Assembly (NCBI GenBank): GCA_003342815.1
Contig: PTEX01000196.1
Span: forward strand, 411,196-475,195
From: Eudromia elegans
Lineage: Eukaryota > Chordata > Aves > Tinamiformes > Tinamidae
Reading direction: 5' to 3'
DNA length: 64,000 nucleotides
A model generated the notes under the pieces. It did not search any database, was not told the DNA's origin, and worked only from the letters and a program-made list of their open reading frames with translations. Positions 22,444 through 35,206 of the stretch are shown here, piece by piece. Position 1 is the stretch's first letter. The number at the start of each line of letters is the position of its first letter. Position numbers and translations under genes: made by a program.

Positions 22444-25400
22444 ATTTATCTCAACATTTAAACAAAAACAGATATGTCTATAGTACAATGACATTATTTA
22501 TAACCCATTAAAAATGAGAAAATATGTCTTCCTTAGGAGATATACACACAGCAGTCACCTAGCAACTTACCAATATCTGCAGTGGTAAAGTAATTTTTTC
22601 CCCCATGCCTTTTCATATTTTAGTTGTTAGGGTTATGTTCTGAAAAAAAAATTACAGAAAAGGCTGCATTTCCACTAAATTGAATTTCACAAGAAAGAAA
22701 TTTGGGCTTCAGTAAAACTGAACAAGGCTGTTGACTGCCGAACTTGTGAGTCTGAACAGCTTCACATTAATGAAGGGAAATAATTGCAGACATGATTCCT
22801 TGTTATGTGAACGTAGCCTATATATCTCCCTTAATACATACTCTCAGTTACACAGCAGTTGATCTACTATGTTTTTGCCTAGATGTGACATTTTTCTTAA
22901 TCTGACTCGGATTAAAGTGAAACATGGATAATAGAACATAAAATTGCTCTTTTGTTTAAAAAATGTGCAGAAACTGTGCATGTTTTCATCTCAGTGTGAA
23001 GAATAGCATACACAGGCAATCTCAATATTTATAACTATAACTTTATAACTATGTTCATTCATATTTTTAATGTATCCAGAATAAGCTTAACATGCTCTAA
23101 AGGCATGTGAAAACTTGGATATTGTGGAGGAGAATTGTTTGTCTTTGCAGCTGATCATCTTTTTGAAACATCAAAATAATCTCTGAATTTATTTCTTTGT
23201 CAAATGAATCAAGATAGTATAAATGTATTTTTAGTAATTTATCAAATCTAAGAATCAGGAGTGGAAACATTGGATTTTTTCAGACTTCTGAGTAACATTA
23301 TTTATTAACAAAACATTGCTTGGACTATACCATAGCACTTTTTATTATTCCTATTCGTTTTAGAGGAATAGGCATAATAGGATGCAGTTGGCAGGGTTTA
23401 TGTAGAAGCCTGTTCTGACTCAGCAATTAAATGCATACTAGCTAAATACCAATAGCCAATCCTCCAATAAAGTTCTATTTGTCTTAGTGATCGCTATCAA
23501 CCAGGTATATTTCTTATTATTAAATATCTTTTGCTTTTTGTGGCAGGTCTTTATATTTTGGCTTTTGCTAAACTATATAATGATTAAATACACACGTAAC
23601 AATTTCAGTGTATATAAATTCTGCTGGCAGATTTGTGACTGTCACTTAAAATTAAGTAGCCCTCTTCTTTAGCTATTGTATAGAATTATAGCAAATTATA
23701 ATTTAAATTTTGCATTTTTTCAAACAACATGGCAGAATTTTTTTTCTCTCCCACTTTTGCCTTTTAAGTATTTTCTCTCTAAGCAGCTATGGACAGGGTA
23801 ATATAATCTACCAATAAATGTAGCACAAAGGCCAATGAAATGAATGTAGCTATGTCACTATTTTGAAAGTTATCTTGAACTTATTATATATGATTAGTTC
23901 TAAAGACAAATGAAAAAAACCCACATGATTTCTTTTTAATATCTCAGTTAGGTTTGGAACATGATTCATATCACCACCAATCCTCAGTTTCCAAGCTTGA
24001 AACCTGAGAAGCCATATTTAGATCAGACTTCCCCAACATCACTGGCCTGTACTATGGTGAATTTCAGCTTCAACCTCAAGATAAAAGATACTGAAAAATC
24101 TATGTAATATAATATGTACTATAGAAAATATTACCATACTGTAATGGACAGGTAATTATAGATAACAGGAATCTAATGGACAGTTCAGAGTTAATATCTT
24201 TAATTCCTCTGAAACTTATGTGTTTCATAATTAGTGCATTCTTGAAGACATCTTCAATAAGTTCAAGTTTTATTCCAGTTAAGCTCATAAAGTTAGGCTT
24301 TAATGAAAGTGTAATACCTCAGTTATGATGATTCTGCTGAGGCAATGGGGTCTTCACTGAAAGTTATCTGCAGTCTCTTAGGTAATTCATTGGACTGAGT
24401 CCTCAGGGAACCTGGTTATGAAATTTTGTAATTTACTATTCTTTACTCACTTTGCAGTATCTCCTAATCTTCAACTGCAATCTCAATCTAAAGATTTAGT
24501 TTGGCTTCTGTTTCATTCTTTCTCCCCACTTCCCCAAGGGAGGATTCTGTAATCTATTTCAGATTTCGGTATTATGCCTCTGAAGTGATCGTAACCTGCA
24601 GTAAAGTGAACTCTGAATTCAGCGGAAGTCCCTGCAAGACTATGAAAAACAGAAGAAACTCCTCCAGATCACATCAGATGCCAAAACTGTGAGCATAGGC
24701 ACTCCTGTGATTTTTGTAACCATCAAGCATCAGCTTTCTGCATTATTTTGTGGTAGCTCAGGGTATCTTTACTCTTAATATTAATCTTTTGGGTTTATTT
24801 TTAAGGTTTTAAATGAGGAAGTTTTTATCCACTTTGGAATGTTTATAAAGACATTTCCTTTCTCACATAGGATTTTGTCTGAATCTATTTCTGTGTTTAA
24901 AACTTTTACAGTCACTGTGTAGTCCTCACAGAGTAGACAGGTGGCTAGGGAAATCTGTGCTAGCCTATGAAACTAGTGGATTTCCACTCTTACAATTTAC
25001 TAGTTGCGTCACAAAAAAACAACTAAATTTTAAGGACTGTGTTGGCTTGAGGATTTTGAAAGGAGAAATAACTGTTTATGAAAGTGAATGGATGTTGCCA
25101 AATCTACTATTTGGTTTTGATTTCTTCATAACATCTCTTAATATTCAAACGTATGTGTAATTTACCGTTAAGAACTGTAACTTTTTTCTCAATAAAAATC
25201 TAAATCTGACAGGCTGTCCCAAAGAAAAATGACATACCATTTTAGAGTTGGCTGTACTTCTAATGTTTACTTTGAGTATCTGTAATGTTTTTGAAAACTG
25301 TCTGCAAAATAGAAATGGGAAAACTATTTTTAGCAATATCTAAATGGATTTGCATTATTGGCTATATTTTAAGATGCATAGAAGTCTGTCTTGTGTCTAA

Positions 25401-25654
25401 GCAGACCTAGGTCATTTTAATAGAGCTGCTATCAAGCATCTGATCCAGAAAACCCTGCAGGAAGAGTGTAGATCTATGGAGGAATTCAAAAGACAGCTAG
25501 AATTTTCGGCTGCTTAATTAAAATATTAACAAATACCGAAAATCAAGACAGGGAATAAGAACAGAATTTTTCCTTGGTAAAGATGTTGGTTTATATAAAA
25601 GCAGCAGTCAACTTAAAATTATTTGAAACAGAGCAAGAGGATCTATATCCTCTT

Positions 25655-25686
25655 CAGGATCTTCTAAGGGCAGGATCTTCTAAGAG
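25655..25686. repeat. 16-bp tandem duplication
   Basis: CAGGATCTTCTAAGGG is followed at once by CAGGATCTTCTAAGAG, differing at one base. Confidence 0.9.
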
Positions 25687-27069
25687 GACCTGACACATAC
25701 CTATTTTAAAATGTTAATGTTGTCTTACAAATTAATAAGGAGGAAGTTTTGAATGTGAATTTCTTTTCAAAACTATTTAGTTACTTTATGTAAAAGTAAA
25801 TGCTGCAAGATCTGTTATTTTTCTTGCTGTAGAACAGGTTGAAGAAAAGTGTTTCCAAGTCTTAATGTCTTTTCTTACTCCACATTTAAAAATAATTTAG
25901 CCAAAGGAGACTGTTAGTTCTAATTCTAAGCTATTTTTGATTATGACTCTAAATATTAATTTCCCTGGATTTATAGCCAGTTACTTTTATTGTCTTTAAG
26001 ATTCTCAAAGATTTAAACTGACGCTGGTTGCAACTAATTTTGATTAATTATTTGTTTAGTCAAAAATGGTTTCTGGAAAAATTGGTTATATTTCTTAGTA
26101 ATAACTTATGGAAAGTGTTAAATAAGACAGTCAGAGGCAATCTCATAGGCTTGATGATTGTCATGTTGTTTATTGGTTTACTCAGAAATTCTCTACATAA
26201 GCAATATAGTCTTAAAGATCAACAGACAAGGAGTTGATGAGCAGCATGGCACTTTTTTCTGCCATTACACGTTGTGCTATGGCAACAGCTACTCAATCTC
26301 AGCAGGAGCTTTCCTCATTTAGGCTTTACTTTAGCAGGACTTAGTGCTTCAGAGAAGAGGAATGCTTTTTTTATATATGAGGTTTTACTTGTTTGACAAA
26401 ATGTAGTGGTTATGCCTTTTCTCTGAGCAAGTTAGTACCTCTTGTGAAACAGGTATCAACATACTGATATTATCAACAGCATATCACTATAGTTCATTTT
26501 GATATAAAATCTTTTTTTTTTTTATTTAAAGTTGATCATTTTTGCTGACTTCAGTAAAGCTGGATGCTTTTGTTGCTTTATAAACTAGCCATACACAGGG
26601 TTTTGTCAAAGTAACTAAAAGAGGTATAACTCATATATTGAGTTGCTTTGACTCTTGACAAATCATAATTCAGACAAACCATTATGTACAAAATGTCCTT
26701 GCCTGGGAGCATGCCACTTCAATCAGCAACCATCATAAATAGAAAGGACAGCAATGCCAAACTGTTTTGAAACAACTCATTTGGTATCCAATATATCATA
26801 AACAGATGGAAGAAAAAAACTACAGGGAAAAATAATTTATGATCTGAGAGCTTTTAGAAAGTTTCTCAAGGAACCCAAATATCTAATTTGCTATTTGAAA
26901 AAAAAAAGGCATTTCTTTTCTTTTTGGATTATGTATCTGAAACCAATTAAATTCTTGGAATGTAACAAGGTAATTTATTTGTTTCATTCTGTCACTTATA
27001 CACACTAGCTTTATATATTTTGAAGAAATAGAATTTCATTAGTTAGTAGTCTTAGTATTCCCTTCAAAC

Positions 27070-27103
27070 TCTTTATGAGTTCTGCATCTTTATGAGTTCT
27101 GCA
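27070..27103. repeat. 17-bp perfect tandem duplication
   Basis: TCTTTATGAGTTCTGCA occurs twice in direct succession (27070-27086 and 27087-27103) with no differences, suggesting a recent slippage event. Confidence 0.92.
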
Positions 27104-27889
27104 TATTGGCAGGTATATGTTTTACCTTTTTCCAGAATCACTTTAGAGATAACAGAGCTTCTTGCTAGATTTAGATAACTGTTATTTGTCATCACTGATG
27201 TCAGTATGAAGATGTAAAATATTTCTACTTCTTCAACTGATTGACTATAAGAAAGATAAGTATGCTCTCAAATACAAAAGTTTCTTTGTATCTAGCAGAG
27301 AGTTTGTATAAGAAGCCACCTTGCTGGGAAACCTGTTGGGTTATCAAAACTTGAGACCAAGTACAATTTTTTTTAATAAAAGTTTCTTTACTTTATATAA
27401 GAAATGTGGATTTCTAATCAGAATTTGTTTCCTAGTTATGTTCTGCATTCCTGCTAGTAATATTTAAGGCTGGTTGGTAAGTTTTAAAGAACAGAGTTAT
27501 CAAAGACTGCAGAGGGGGTAGATGAGCAATCTACATTAAATTTTACAGTGAGACGGCATTCTTCCAGAACTATTTTCTACTACTCATCTTTTGTTTGGAC
27601 TTAAAATTGCATAGTGACAACTCTAAGTTTCTTCCTCCAGCTTAGAAACTCTTGACTTTGGAGGGTCTTTTTCTGTTATCTCTTCCCCCTCAGTATTCTT
27701 ACTGTGTAGTCCTGCTAATTCCAAATTCTGACACTAATTTCATTTCGGTAATTTCTGTTCTGGCAAATATATCTGTGGCTGGGTAAATGACTCCAGATTG
27801 CTGTTCTTGTTGGTTATTATTTCCTTTCTGCTTTAGTGATTTACATTGATTCTCATCTGTTTTGCTTGCTTAATTGACTGAGTCAACTA

Positions 27890-27917
27890 CAAAACAAAAA
27901 CAAAAACAAAAAAAAAT
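27890..27917. repeat. (CAAAAA)n microsatellite
   Basis: Short A-rich run with C every fifth or sixth base, ending in nine A. Confidence 0.85.
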
Positions 27918-30900
27918 CTTAACACAAGTAATATATGTTTCCATTTCTATTCTATGAAAATGACTCATTATAATTTTTTTTATGAAGATGGAACAGTGTG
28001 TTTATAAATCTTAAGGCCTATGAGGACAAATTAAAAGGAAAAACAGAACCAGAATTCAAAATGACAGATCACAAATATTGTTTGAGGAATCAACAAAATA
28101 GAATAAAAGTAAAAGAAAAATGCATTGAGGAAGGAGAAATCAAAATGAGAACATATATGCATAGGCAGTAGTCCAAAAGATGAGGATTTGGAAGGTGACA
28201 GTAAACAGTATACTAATCCTATTACCAATACCTTTGCGAGGAAAAAGCCAAATATTATTCTGAAATGAATAGATAAGTATATAGTTATAAGCTTATGAAT
28301 ATATTCACAAACCAGTGAAAGTAACCTCTGCTACATACATACCATAGATTTTGTCAAGATAGTGAGAAATTGTTTTCCATGTCACCCTAGGATATGATGA
28401 GAAGAAAACAGCTTTGAACTACAATGAATTAATATTGGTACAAAAAAAGGGGATGTTAAGATTCAATTAGTAACTCCTTTCGGAAGTGATGAAATATTGG
28501 CTGCTATGAAAACTTCTACAATGGAGATTATGACAAAATGAGTACAAGAGTGCTACAGTAGAACTGTGTAGATCCTTTAATGCCTTAGCATTACATACAG
28601 CAAAAGGTATGACCAGTCCCAAAACTGTAAGAGAGAGTAACTAATTCACATACTTGCTGCTTTACTCTTGATATCTACCAAAATTAGCTTCTTAATAGTT
28701 CACCCTTCCCACTTTACTACTCTCATCCAGTTATCTGATCCTGGATTTTTTTCTGGGTTTTCATGTAATAATCTTACCATCTCATCAATTTTTCATTTTG
28801 CTACCATGATAACTGTATTGTCCTTGACCATAACTTTGGCACTGACTTTATGCCATTTAGTTTTGGAATGTGTTTTAACGTGTTTGCCCAATGTTTGCAT
28901 AAGCACTGTTTTCTCTCACCTATGTATTTGTGTCTATATACTTTTGTTCTTTATAGACCAGAAAAAGATTTATTTATTTTCCCTATCTTACCTCCATTAC
29001 TAATCCTTTCTATGACCCTGCTGTTTTGACTTCTCAAAACTCTTTTCTGTTTTCAACACAGTATCCTCTTTTTTCTTTTTTCTCCCCCAATTTCTGCTGT
29101 CTTACACAGTGGTAGTGCCCTATCAGCTGTCTAATCTCAGCCTGTATTTTTTCCTGTTGAAAGCTTAATTATTTCATGTTTAAATCAAACCTTTCAGTTT
29201 TGGTTATCCAATTCTCAGCTAGAGTTTTCTGTCCTTATAATTACATATTTAATATCTTTTTTCTCGCTCTCCTTCAGTTCCTTAACATCTTGCTTGTTGA
29301 ACTATGTATACAATATCTTTCCTGTTTTTATATAATTCTGTAAAAATACAGTTGTTCTTCCTAGCTCTAAATGCTTGTTTTTAATTGAAAGGATAAAAAT
29401 AATCTCCTGGAGAGGCTCTCTTTTGACTCATAGAATGGATGCAACCCTTAAAGGCAGTGACACATTAACTACATTGGAGGGAAATGATAAATCTCTTTAA
29501 AAAGTGGGGGATCTGAATAACATGGCTATGTAATGCAAAGTATAGGAAGACAATTTCTTTTGTCTTTATTTTTTTTTCCCTAGGAGACTAAACAGAATGG
29601 CAAATGGAAAGAAAGGATATATGATAGGTATAATTGATTGGCCTCACTTTTCTGGCTTCACTTGCTTCCTCGCATTTCCATGCAAGTGTGGTGAACATTT
29701 TTTTAGTGCTTGTAGTACTTCACAAATGATGCATTAATCTGTTTATTACGGAATAGGCAATTCTACTGTCTATTTAACGTCAGATGATGTAAATATCTGT
29801 TATTCAGAGACAAATATTGCATGATTTGCTGGGTTTTGGAGAGACTGCCATATCCTGCACTTAAAGGTAGATTCTTATGTACTGGGTGCTCTAATGCACT
29901 GGTTTTATCTACCCCATTAACATATGTTAGCGTTAATGTAAGTTAAGGTCTTAACATAGGTTAATACATCAAAGTTGATGTGATATTTTTATCATTTCTC
30001 ATAGTTGCAGTGCCTAATTCTGAGCAATTGTTTAGTCCAGTGTCCTGTAGAAAAAGAAGGAAAAAAAATAAAAAAGAAAAAAAGCTTTTGCCACATAAGG
30101 TATCTTTCAACTCTGCCAAAATCACCTAAAATGAATTGCTTATACTAACAACTAAGAAAATGATGCACCTTTTCTGCTGGGTATAACTCAAAAAAAGGGC
30201 ACTATTCAAGGTAGTGGACAGTTTTTCAAATTAGAAGAATTAAAATTTCTCCTTTTTTCAGAGGCTCATATGAAAATGAAAAACCTAAGTATTATAGTAG
30301 AAGTAAGCCTAACTGCTATAATTTAAAATGATATTCTTTAAAAGGGGACCTATGAAAAGGATTCCAAAAGAAAGTAACAGATATTATATATCTTCTAATT
30401 GTGTCTTGCCGAGATATTCTTTCAAAGGCCTTCCAGTATTATTTGATAGTTACCCGTAAGAAAACAGATACAGTCAGCCTCAATAAATGTTATGCATTCA
30501 AGTCTGTTGTTTAGAAATTTATTAATTTTCTTAATATATATAATATATAATATAATTAATATAATTTTCCATTCTTAGCAAAAAAACCCCATACTGCTAT
30601 ACATACTGCTATAGAGAAAAGAAAGGATTGATTTTTCATTCAGCACCTCCAGCTAAGAACACTTTTTTTTTTCTTTCAGAAAGATTTCTACTGAATTTTG
30701 GAATCTTTATGGTGTATGGGATTTTTACTGGTGAAGGAAATACCAGAATGCAAACTTGGGGCAAGACTCAAATACTTATGTTTGCAATGATTCGCTTACT
30801 ATCTGGTAATTTTTGAGATGTTTCATGGAATCATGGGATGGTAATGCCAAAAAATTACTGTCCTTTGTAGCTTGCAATAAGCTGGCAGAAGACTCTCACA

Positions 30901-31388
30901 ACAGTTAGTCATGTAAACCAAATGTGAAGTTTCTAATCCAAATAATGTCATAACTCCACAATTCAAGAAATTATGAAATTCTTTCCTTTTTGAATAACAT
31001 TTCCAATTTATTTTGAATTCTCCAATGTGTGATTTATAACTGTCATTCTCAATATGTGATTTATATCTTTCATTCTCAAAGTATTTTACAAAATTTGGCC
31101 TTTCATTACACTTTTTACATACATTTGATAAGTAATATGATGAAATCAGTTGATTTACAGGAACAAGCTTAATCAGTCAGGATAGCTACTGACAGGAAGC
31201 TTACAGGCTTCATAGAAAGTCAGAGAAAGGAGAGACAAGAAAATGAACATATTCACCGTCATTTGATAGTAAAGTGGTAAACTAGAAATAAAAAGCCTTA
31301 GTCAAAGGAAAAAGATGATTTAAAAAAAAAGCAAAAGGAATGCCTTTTAGATGGATATGTTTTTTTTTTAATTAACATAAAGTTGTGA

Positions 31389-31446
31389 TTTTTAGAGACA
31401 TCTAAAAGACAATTAGGCATTTTTAGAGACATCTTTAGGCAATTAG
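31389..31446. repeat. 31-bp period direct duplication
   Basis: TTTTTAGAGACATCT occurs at 31389-31403 and 31420-31434, each followed within about 12 bp by CAATTAG. The intervening bases differ, consistent with an older tandem duplication. Confidence 0.8.
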
Positions 31447-33230
31447 AGATGTATATTTAGAAAAAAAACTTTCAGTAATAGGAATTGCATGCAAGAAAAA
31501 CGCTTTTTTTTGATGGATGCCTTATTAGCATTTTCCTTTCTTAAAGCAATTAAATACACATAATATATTTTGAGAGATCTATATAGAAGCATATGACATA
31601 TATTACCATTTATATTTATAAAATACAAGATTTGACACAATTTGTCATAATACTACAAGGAAATGCATATGTCAGAGCCATAGCAGAAGGCAGAAAATTA
31701 TCGGAAAGGAGAATATTTAAACCTTTGTATAAGTTTTTCAGCTGACACAGCTATTCTCATGACAAATGTGGTACCTTTTTTGCCTTTAGTTAACCTTTAG
31801 TCTGTGGTAGAACTATATGTTTTCATTTTGGGGAAGAAAGCTATTTTAATAGATTACTACAGAGTGGGAATCTGTGATATTTTGGAGCTAGGTCAAATCC
31901 TGACTTAAAGCAAATGCCAAAAATGAAGCAGCAGGAGGAGCAATAAGGATAGGTGATTCATCTAAAATGAAGTTGGATTGAGACATACAATACGTAAATT
32001 AGATTTTGTGATATGTTATTTCCACAGTACTCTGTGGGAAGAAGAATTTTGAGACGTCAGGCGTTGGTTCATGCTGAATCACTAAAAACACTCACTGAGC
32101 AGAGAATATGACTTGAGAAAATAGATACTTGCTTCTTTGAGCACTCGGAAGACATACATATAGAAGAAGCTATAGGAAGAGGCTTCAGAAAGCCAAGCAA
32201 AAGCAATAATTTCTTATCAGAAATTTTATGATTTTTTTTTCTGTCTTTTAGAAATGAAAAAAAGCTTGAATAGTGCAAGAAAGATCTGACTGGGAACAAA
32301 GCATGTATGATCTGGTTAGCATAGGTTTCATGAAGAGGATTTAGAGATCCATCCAACACAGTAGTAGATGGTGCTGTAGAACATTTGTACATCATTTGTG
32401 CTCTTAGTCAAAAATTGCTCAGGTGATTTAGTGCTATGTAAATGACTTATTTTACATATGACATAACTGTTGATTCATTGAATAAGTGTGACCAGTCTGA
32501 AAATGGGCAGAAACAAAGGATATCCAGTAAAGGGAAAGGGATTCATATCACAAATTTCTGTTCAGTTTTATGAAGGTAATGCTCTTAAACTAATCTGAAA
32601 GTTGGCTACTTTACCAGCTAATTTAAATGGATAATGACAGTTTGATGGTTTGAGGGAAATTGTATTTGGTGCTACACCACTGCAAATCTGTCCTAGTACA
32701 GAGTAGTTCTCTCCATGTTAAATGGAGTTTTAGCTTTCTAGTGCTGAAAATGGCCAGTGCTCCAAACAGGCATTCACATACTTCACACTCTCTCTATATA
32801 TGGTCATTAGCTGACTTCAAGACAACTGTTCTTGAAGGAATTGAGCCCAAAGGTAAGAATAGCCTTGTGTTGTACAGGGAAAACTGCCGCACTATTCACA
32901 TGCATAGATACCTTTATGAACCCCTGGGGATTTGCAGACCTGCTTCCTAATTATTGGGAGACTTCTTGTACTGTCTCTTCTTCACCCCACTTCAAACACA
33001 ATGTTTCAAAAACTGTTAATCAGTTGAGATTTTCCTTTAGAGACAAACCTGCTTCCAAATCAGTTATTCTTAGCCCGTAAAACTGTGCTGACAACTGTCT
33101 GAATCATGTCTTTTATGAGCCTGCCAAGAGCCATACTGCAAGCACAGAGAAAGAATATAAAGCAAAATCATGTGCACTAGCTCCATATTTTAATGAGATA
33201 ATTATCCATAACACTATCTTTTTATATGAA

Positions 33231-33239
33231 TCTACACTG
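33231..33239. repeat. 9-bp direct repeat, left copy, flanking CR1
   Basis: TCTACACTG here matches 33651-33659, immediately after the octamer tail of the CR1 copy. It is a candidate target-site duplication. Confidence 0.5.
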
Positions 33240-33650
33240 AGAGATTTATCTCTGAGAGAGCTGGGCCTCTTCAGCCTGGAGAAGAGAAGACTGAGAGGGG
33301 ACCTGATTAATGTATAAAAATATCTCAAGACAGGGAGTGAGGAGGAGGGGGCTGGCCTCTCCTCAGTGATGGCCAGTGATAGAACTAGAGGAAACGGCCA
33401 CAAATTGAGGCACCAAAAGTTCCACAGGAACTTGAGGAAGAATTTCTTAACGGTGAGGGTGACAGAGCACTGGAACAGGCTGCCCAGAGAGGTGGTGGAG
33501 TCTCCTTCTCTGGAGATCTTCAAAACCCGCCTGGACATCAGCCTGTGCCACATGCTCTAGGGGACCCTGCGTGTGCAGGGGGGTTGGACTGGATGATCTC
33601 TAGAGGTCCCTTCCAACCTTAAGGATTCTGTGATTCTATGATTCTATGGT
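33240..33650 (+). mobile_element. CR1 LINE 3' end with octamer tail
   Basis: About 400 bp of the 3' end of a CR1 element on the plus strand. Clear homology begins near GAGAGAGCTGGGCC (33254) and runs through the last coding part of ORF2. It continues through a short 3' untranslated region (GGGGGGTTGGACTGGATGAT) and closes with tandem ATTCTATG-like octamers (about 33624-33650). Such a tail is diagnostic of CR1, which does not end in poly-A. The 5' truncation is typical. The 14 bp between 33240 and 33253 are not clearly CR1. Confidence 0.95.
33254..33560 (+). pseudogene. CR1 ORF2 C-terminal tail, partial
   Basis: Partial coding remnant of the CR1 ORF2 polyprotein: the region after the polymerase core, ending EHWNRLPREVVESPS and then a stop codon at 33558-33560. 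The last 65 codons are open from 33366; the upstream part is out of frame or interrupted. It is more consensus-like than the same segment of the 2.2-3.6 kb copy. No catalytic residues are included. Confidence 0.88.
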
Positions 33651-33659
33651 TCTACACTG
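33651..33659. repeat. 9-bp direct repeat, right copy, flanking CR1
   Basis: TCTACACTG immediately after the CR1 octamer tail, matching 33231-33239. Confidence 0.5.
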
Positions 33660-34518
33660 TCAAGTAGTGTCACACTAAGGATATTCTGGTGAAATGGTCG
33701 GTCGATCTCTATGCTATGAAGTCAATGGCCTATTATGCGGCCACGGTGTCATTAGTAATATCTGGTGGTCAGTTAAGATTTTCAGCTGTGTTAATTTCTG
33801 TAAAAGCAAAAGAATTTCCTCCTCTGGAAGCAGGACAGGGCTTCTTTTATTTATTTTTGTCTGTATAAAGTAGATCACACATAGATCATAAGCCTAAAAA
33901 AGACTGCCGTTGGGCTGCTGATATTGTTTGTTATGGATCAAGCTCAGACAGTCTGATCTGACTTGTTTATAATTAAGTGCTCCTGAGTGAGGGAACTGTA
34001 AAAATTGATCCCCACACTAGCTCCATTGTATTTCACCATTTTTCCAGTTATAGCAAAATCTATTACCTCTACCCACAAACATATATAAAAGAGGTAAGAT
34101 TTCATTATTATGATGCCCCTTTGCAGTTTCTGATGCTTGACTGCTTGTCTGTGCAAGTTTATTAACAGCTTTTTCTTGAATAATGTATTCTTTATATGCT
34201 AATAAAATGCCTGTTATCACATAGACAGCATAGTTATGCATTCACTGTTTATACACACACATATATTTGTGTCTGTTAATCCACGTGTAACTAATACAAA
34301 ATGTCACAACAAAGCTAAAGTAAACTCATAGGAAAATTACTTACTTTTTACTTTTCAGTGCATCTGGCTGAAGTAGAATTCATGAACATTTTGTTTTTAC
34401 ATTTTAATTTATGGCTAAAGATGGTTGGTATGAAACTGTCTTTTCTTTCAGTAATATTTTGTGGCTAGTACCCTCTCCCATATTTTTATTTATCATATGT
34501 TATTGCAATTCCTAAATT

Positions 34519-34578
34519 TTTACATATATATATGCTTACATATATACACATTACATACACATTTACACATATATATTT
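34519..34578. repeat. TA/CA-rich microsatellite
   Basis: Imperfect ACATATATATA and TACACAT units over about 60 bp. Confidence 0.8.
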
Positions 34579-35133
34579 CAAACATTTCACATTTGTGTTG
34601 TTCTTGCCTACTTCAGCATAATTTCCATGCTTAATGTATGTTGTTCAATGAATAGTTTTAGCTCAGGTAACCTGAATCTTGTTAAAATATCTACACAAAG
34701 AAATAATGACTTTTGCTTTGTGGCCTTCTCAAATAGAATTTCAAATTAGCCTCAGAGCTAATGTTTCTCTCTAGTGGTTAATGGTGGATCTTTGCAATTG
34801 GGTCTGATATCTACTAAAATGTACTTATATAGACTTTTGCTGGTGATTTTTTTCATGAATGTGGAGCTAAAATTTCTGTCTTTGAACTTAAGGAGAACAT
34901 ACAACAGTTTAAAATGCGCGTGGCATTCAGAAACACATTACAGTCAGTATAGATGATCTTTATTCACATTTCTTTCTGGAAGGTGAAGAGAAAAAAGAAT
35001 ACAGTGAGTTGTTTCTGTGATGTAGACTCATACACACAAGAAATTTTCAGGTTCCTATTACTGTTTAAGCAGGGGAAAAAAAGAGGCAAAAAGCTCTTAT
35101 TACTTACGGAAGTAATACCTTTCCTTCAGTGTT

Positions 35134-35206
35134 GCTGATTTATTTTACCTCTGATGTTTTCCAGGAAAAGTCAAGGAAAGGATAATGTAAAATAAAATAA
35201 ATCAGC
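35134..35206. repeat. imperfect inverted repeat (hairpin)
   Basis: GCTGATTTATTTTAC (35134-35148) pairs with GTAAAATAAAATAAATCAGC (35187-35206), complementary apart from a 5-nt AAAAT insertion in the right arm. The loop is about 38 nt. No flanking duplication is evident. Confidence 0.75.

Larger units (their letters stand above)
17288..33230. other. single-copy AT-rich DNA with microsatellites, no gene seen
   Basis: About 16 kb with no recognisable coding or interspersed element. The longest open frames (111-114 codons, 19065-19409 minus and 28668-29003 plus) are rich in Phe, Leu, Ser and Ile and look compositional. Local simple repeats and small duplications are listed separately. Confidence 0.6.

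Noticed and set aside
28668-29003. 111-codon plus-strand hydrophobic open frame
   Set aside because: Hydrophobic residues follow from a T-rich strand; no signal, domain or splice context supports a gene.
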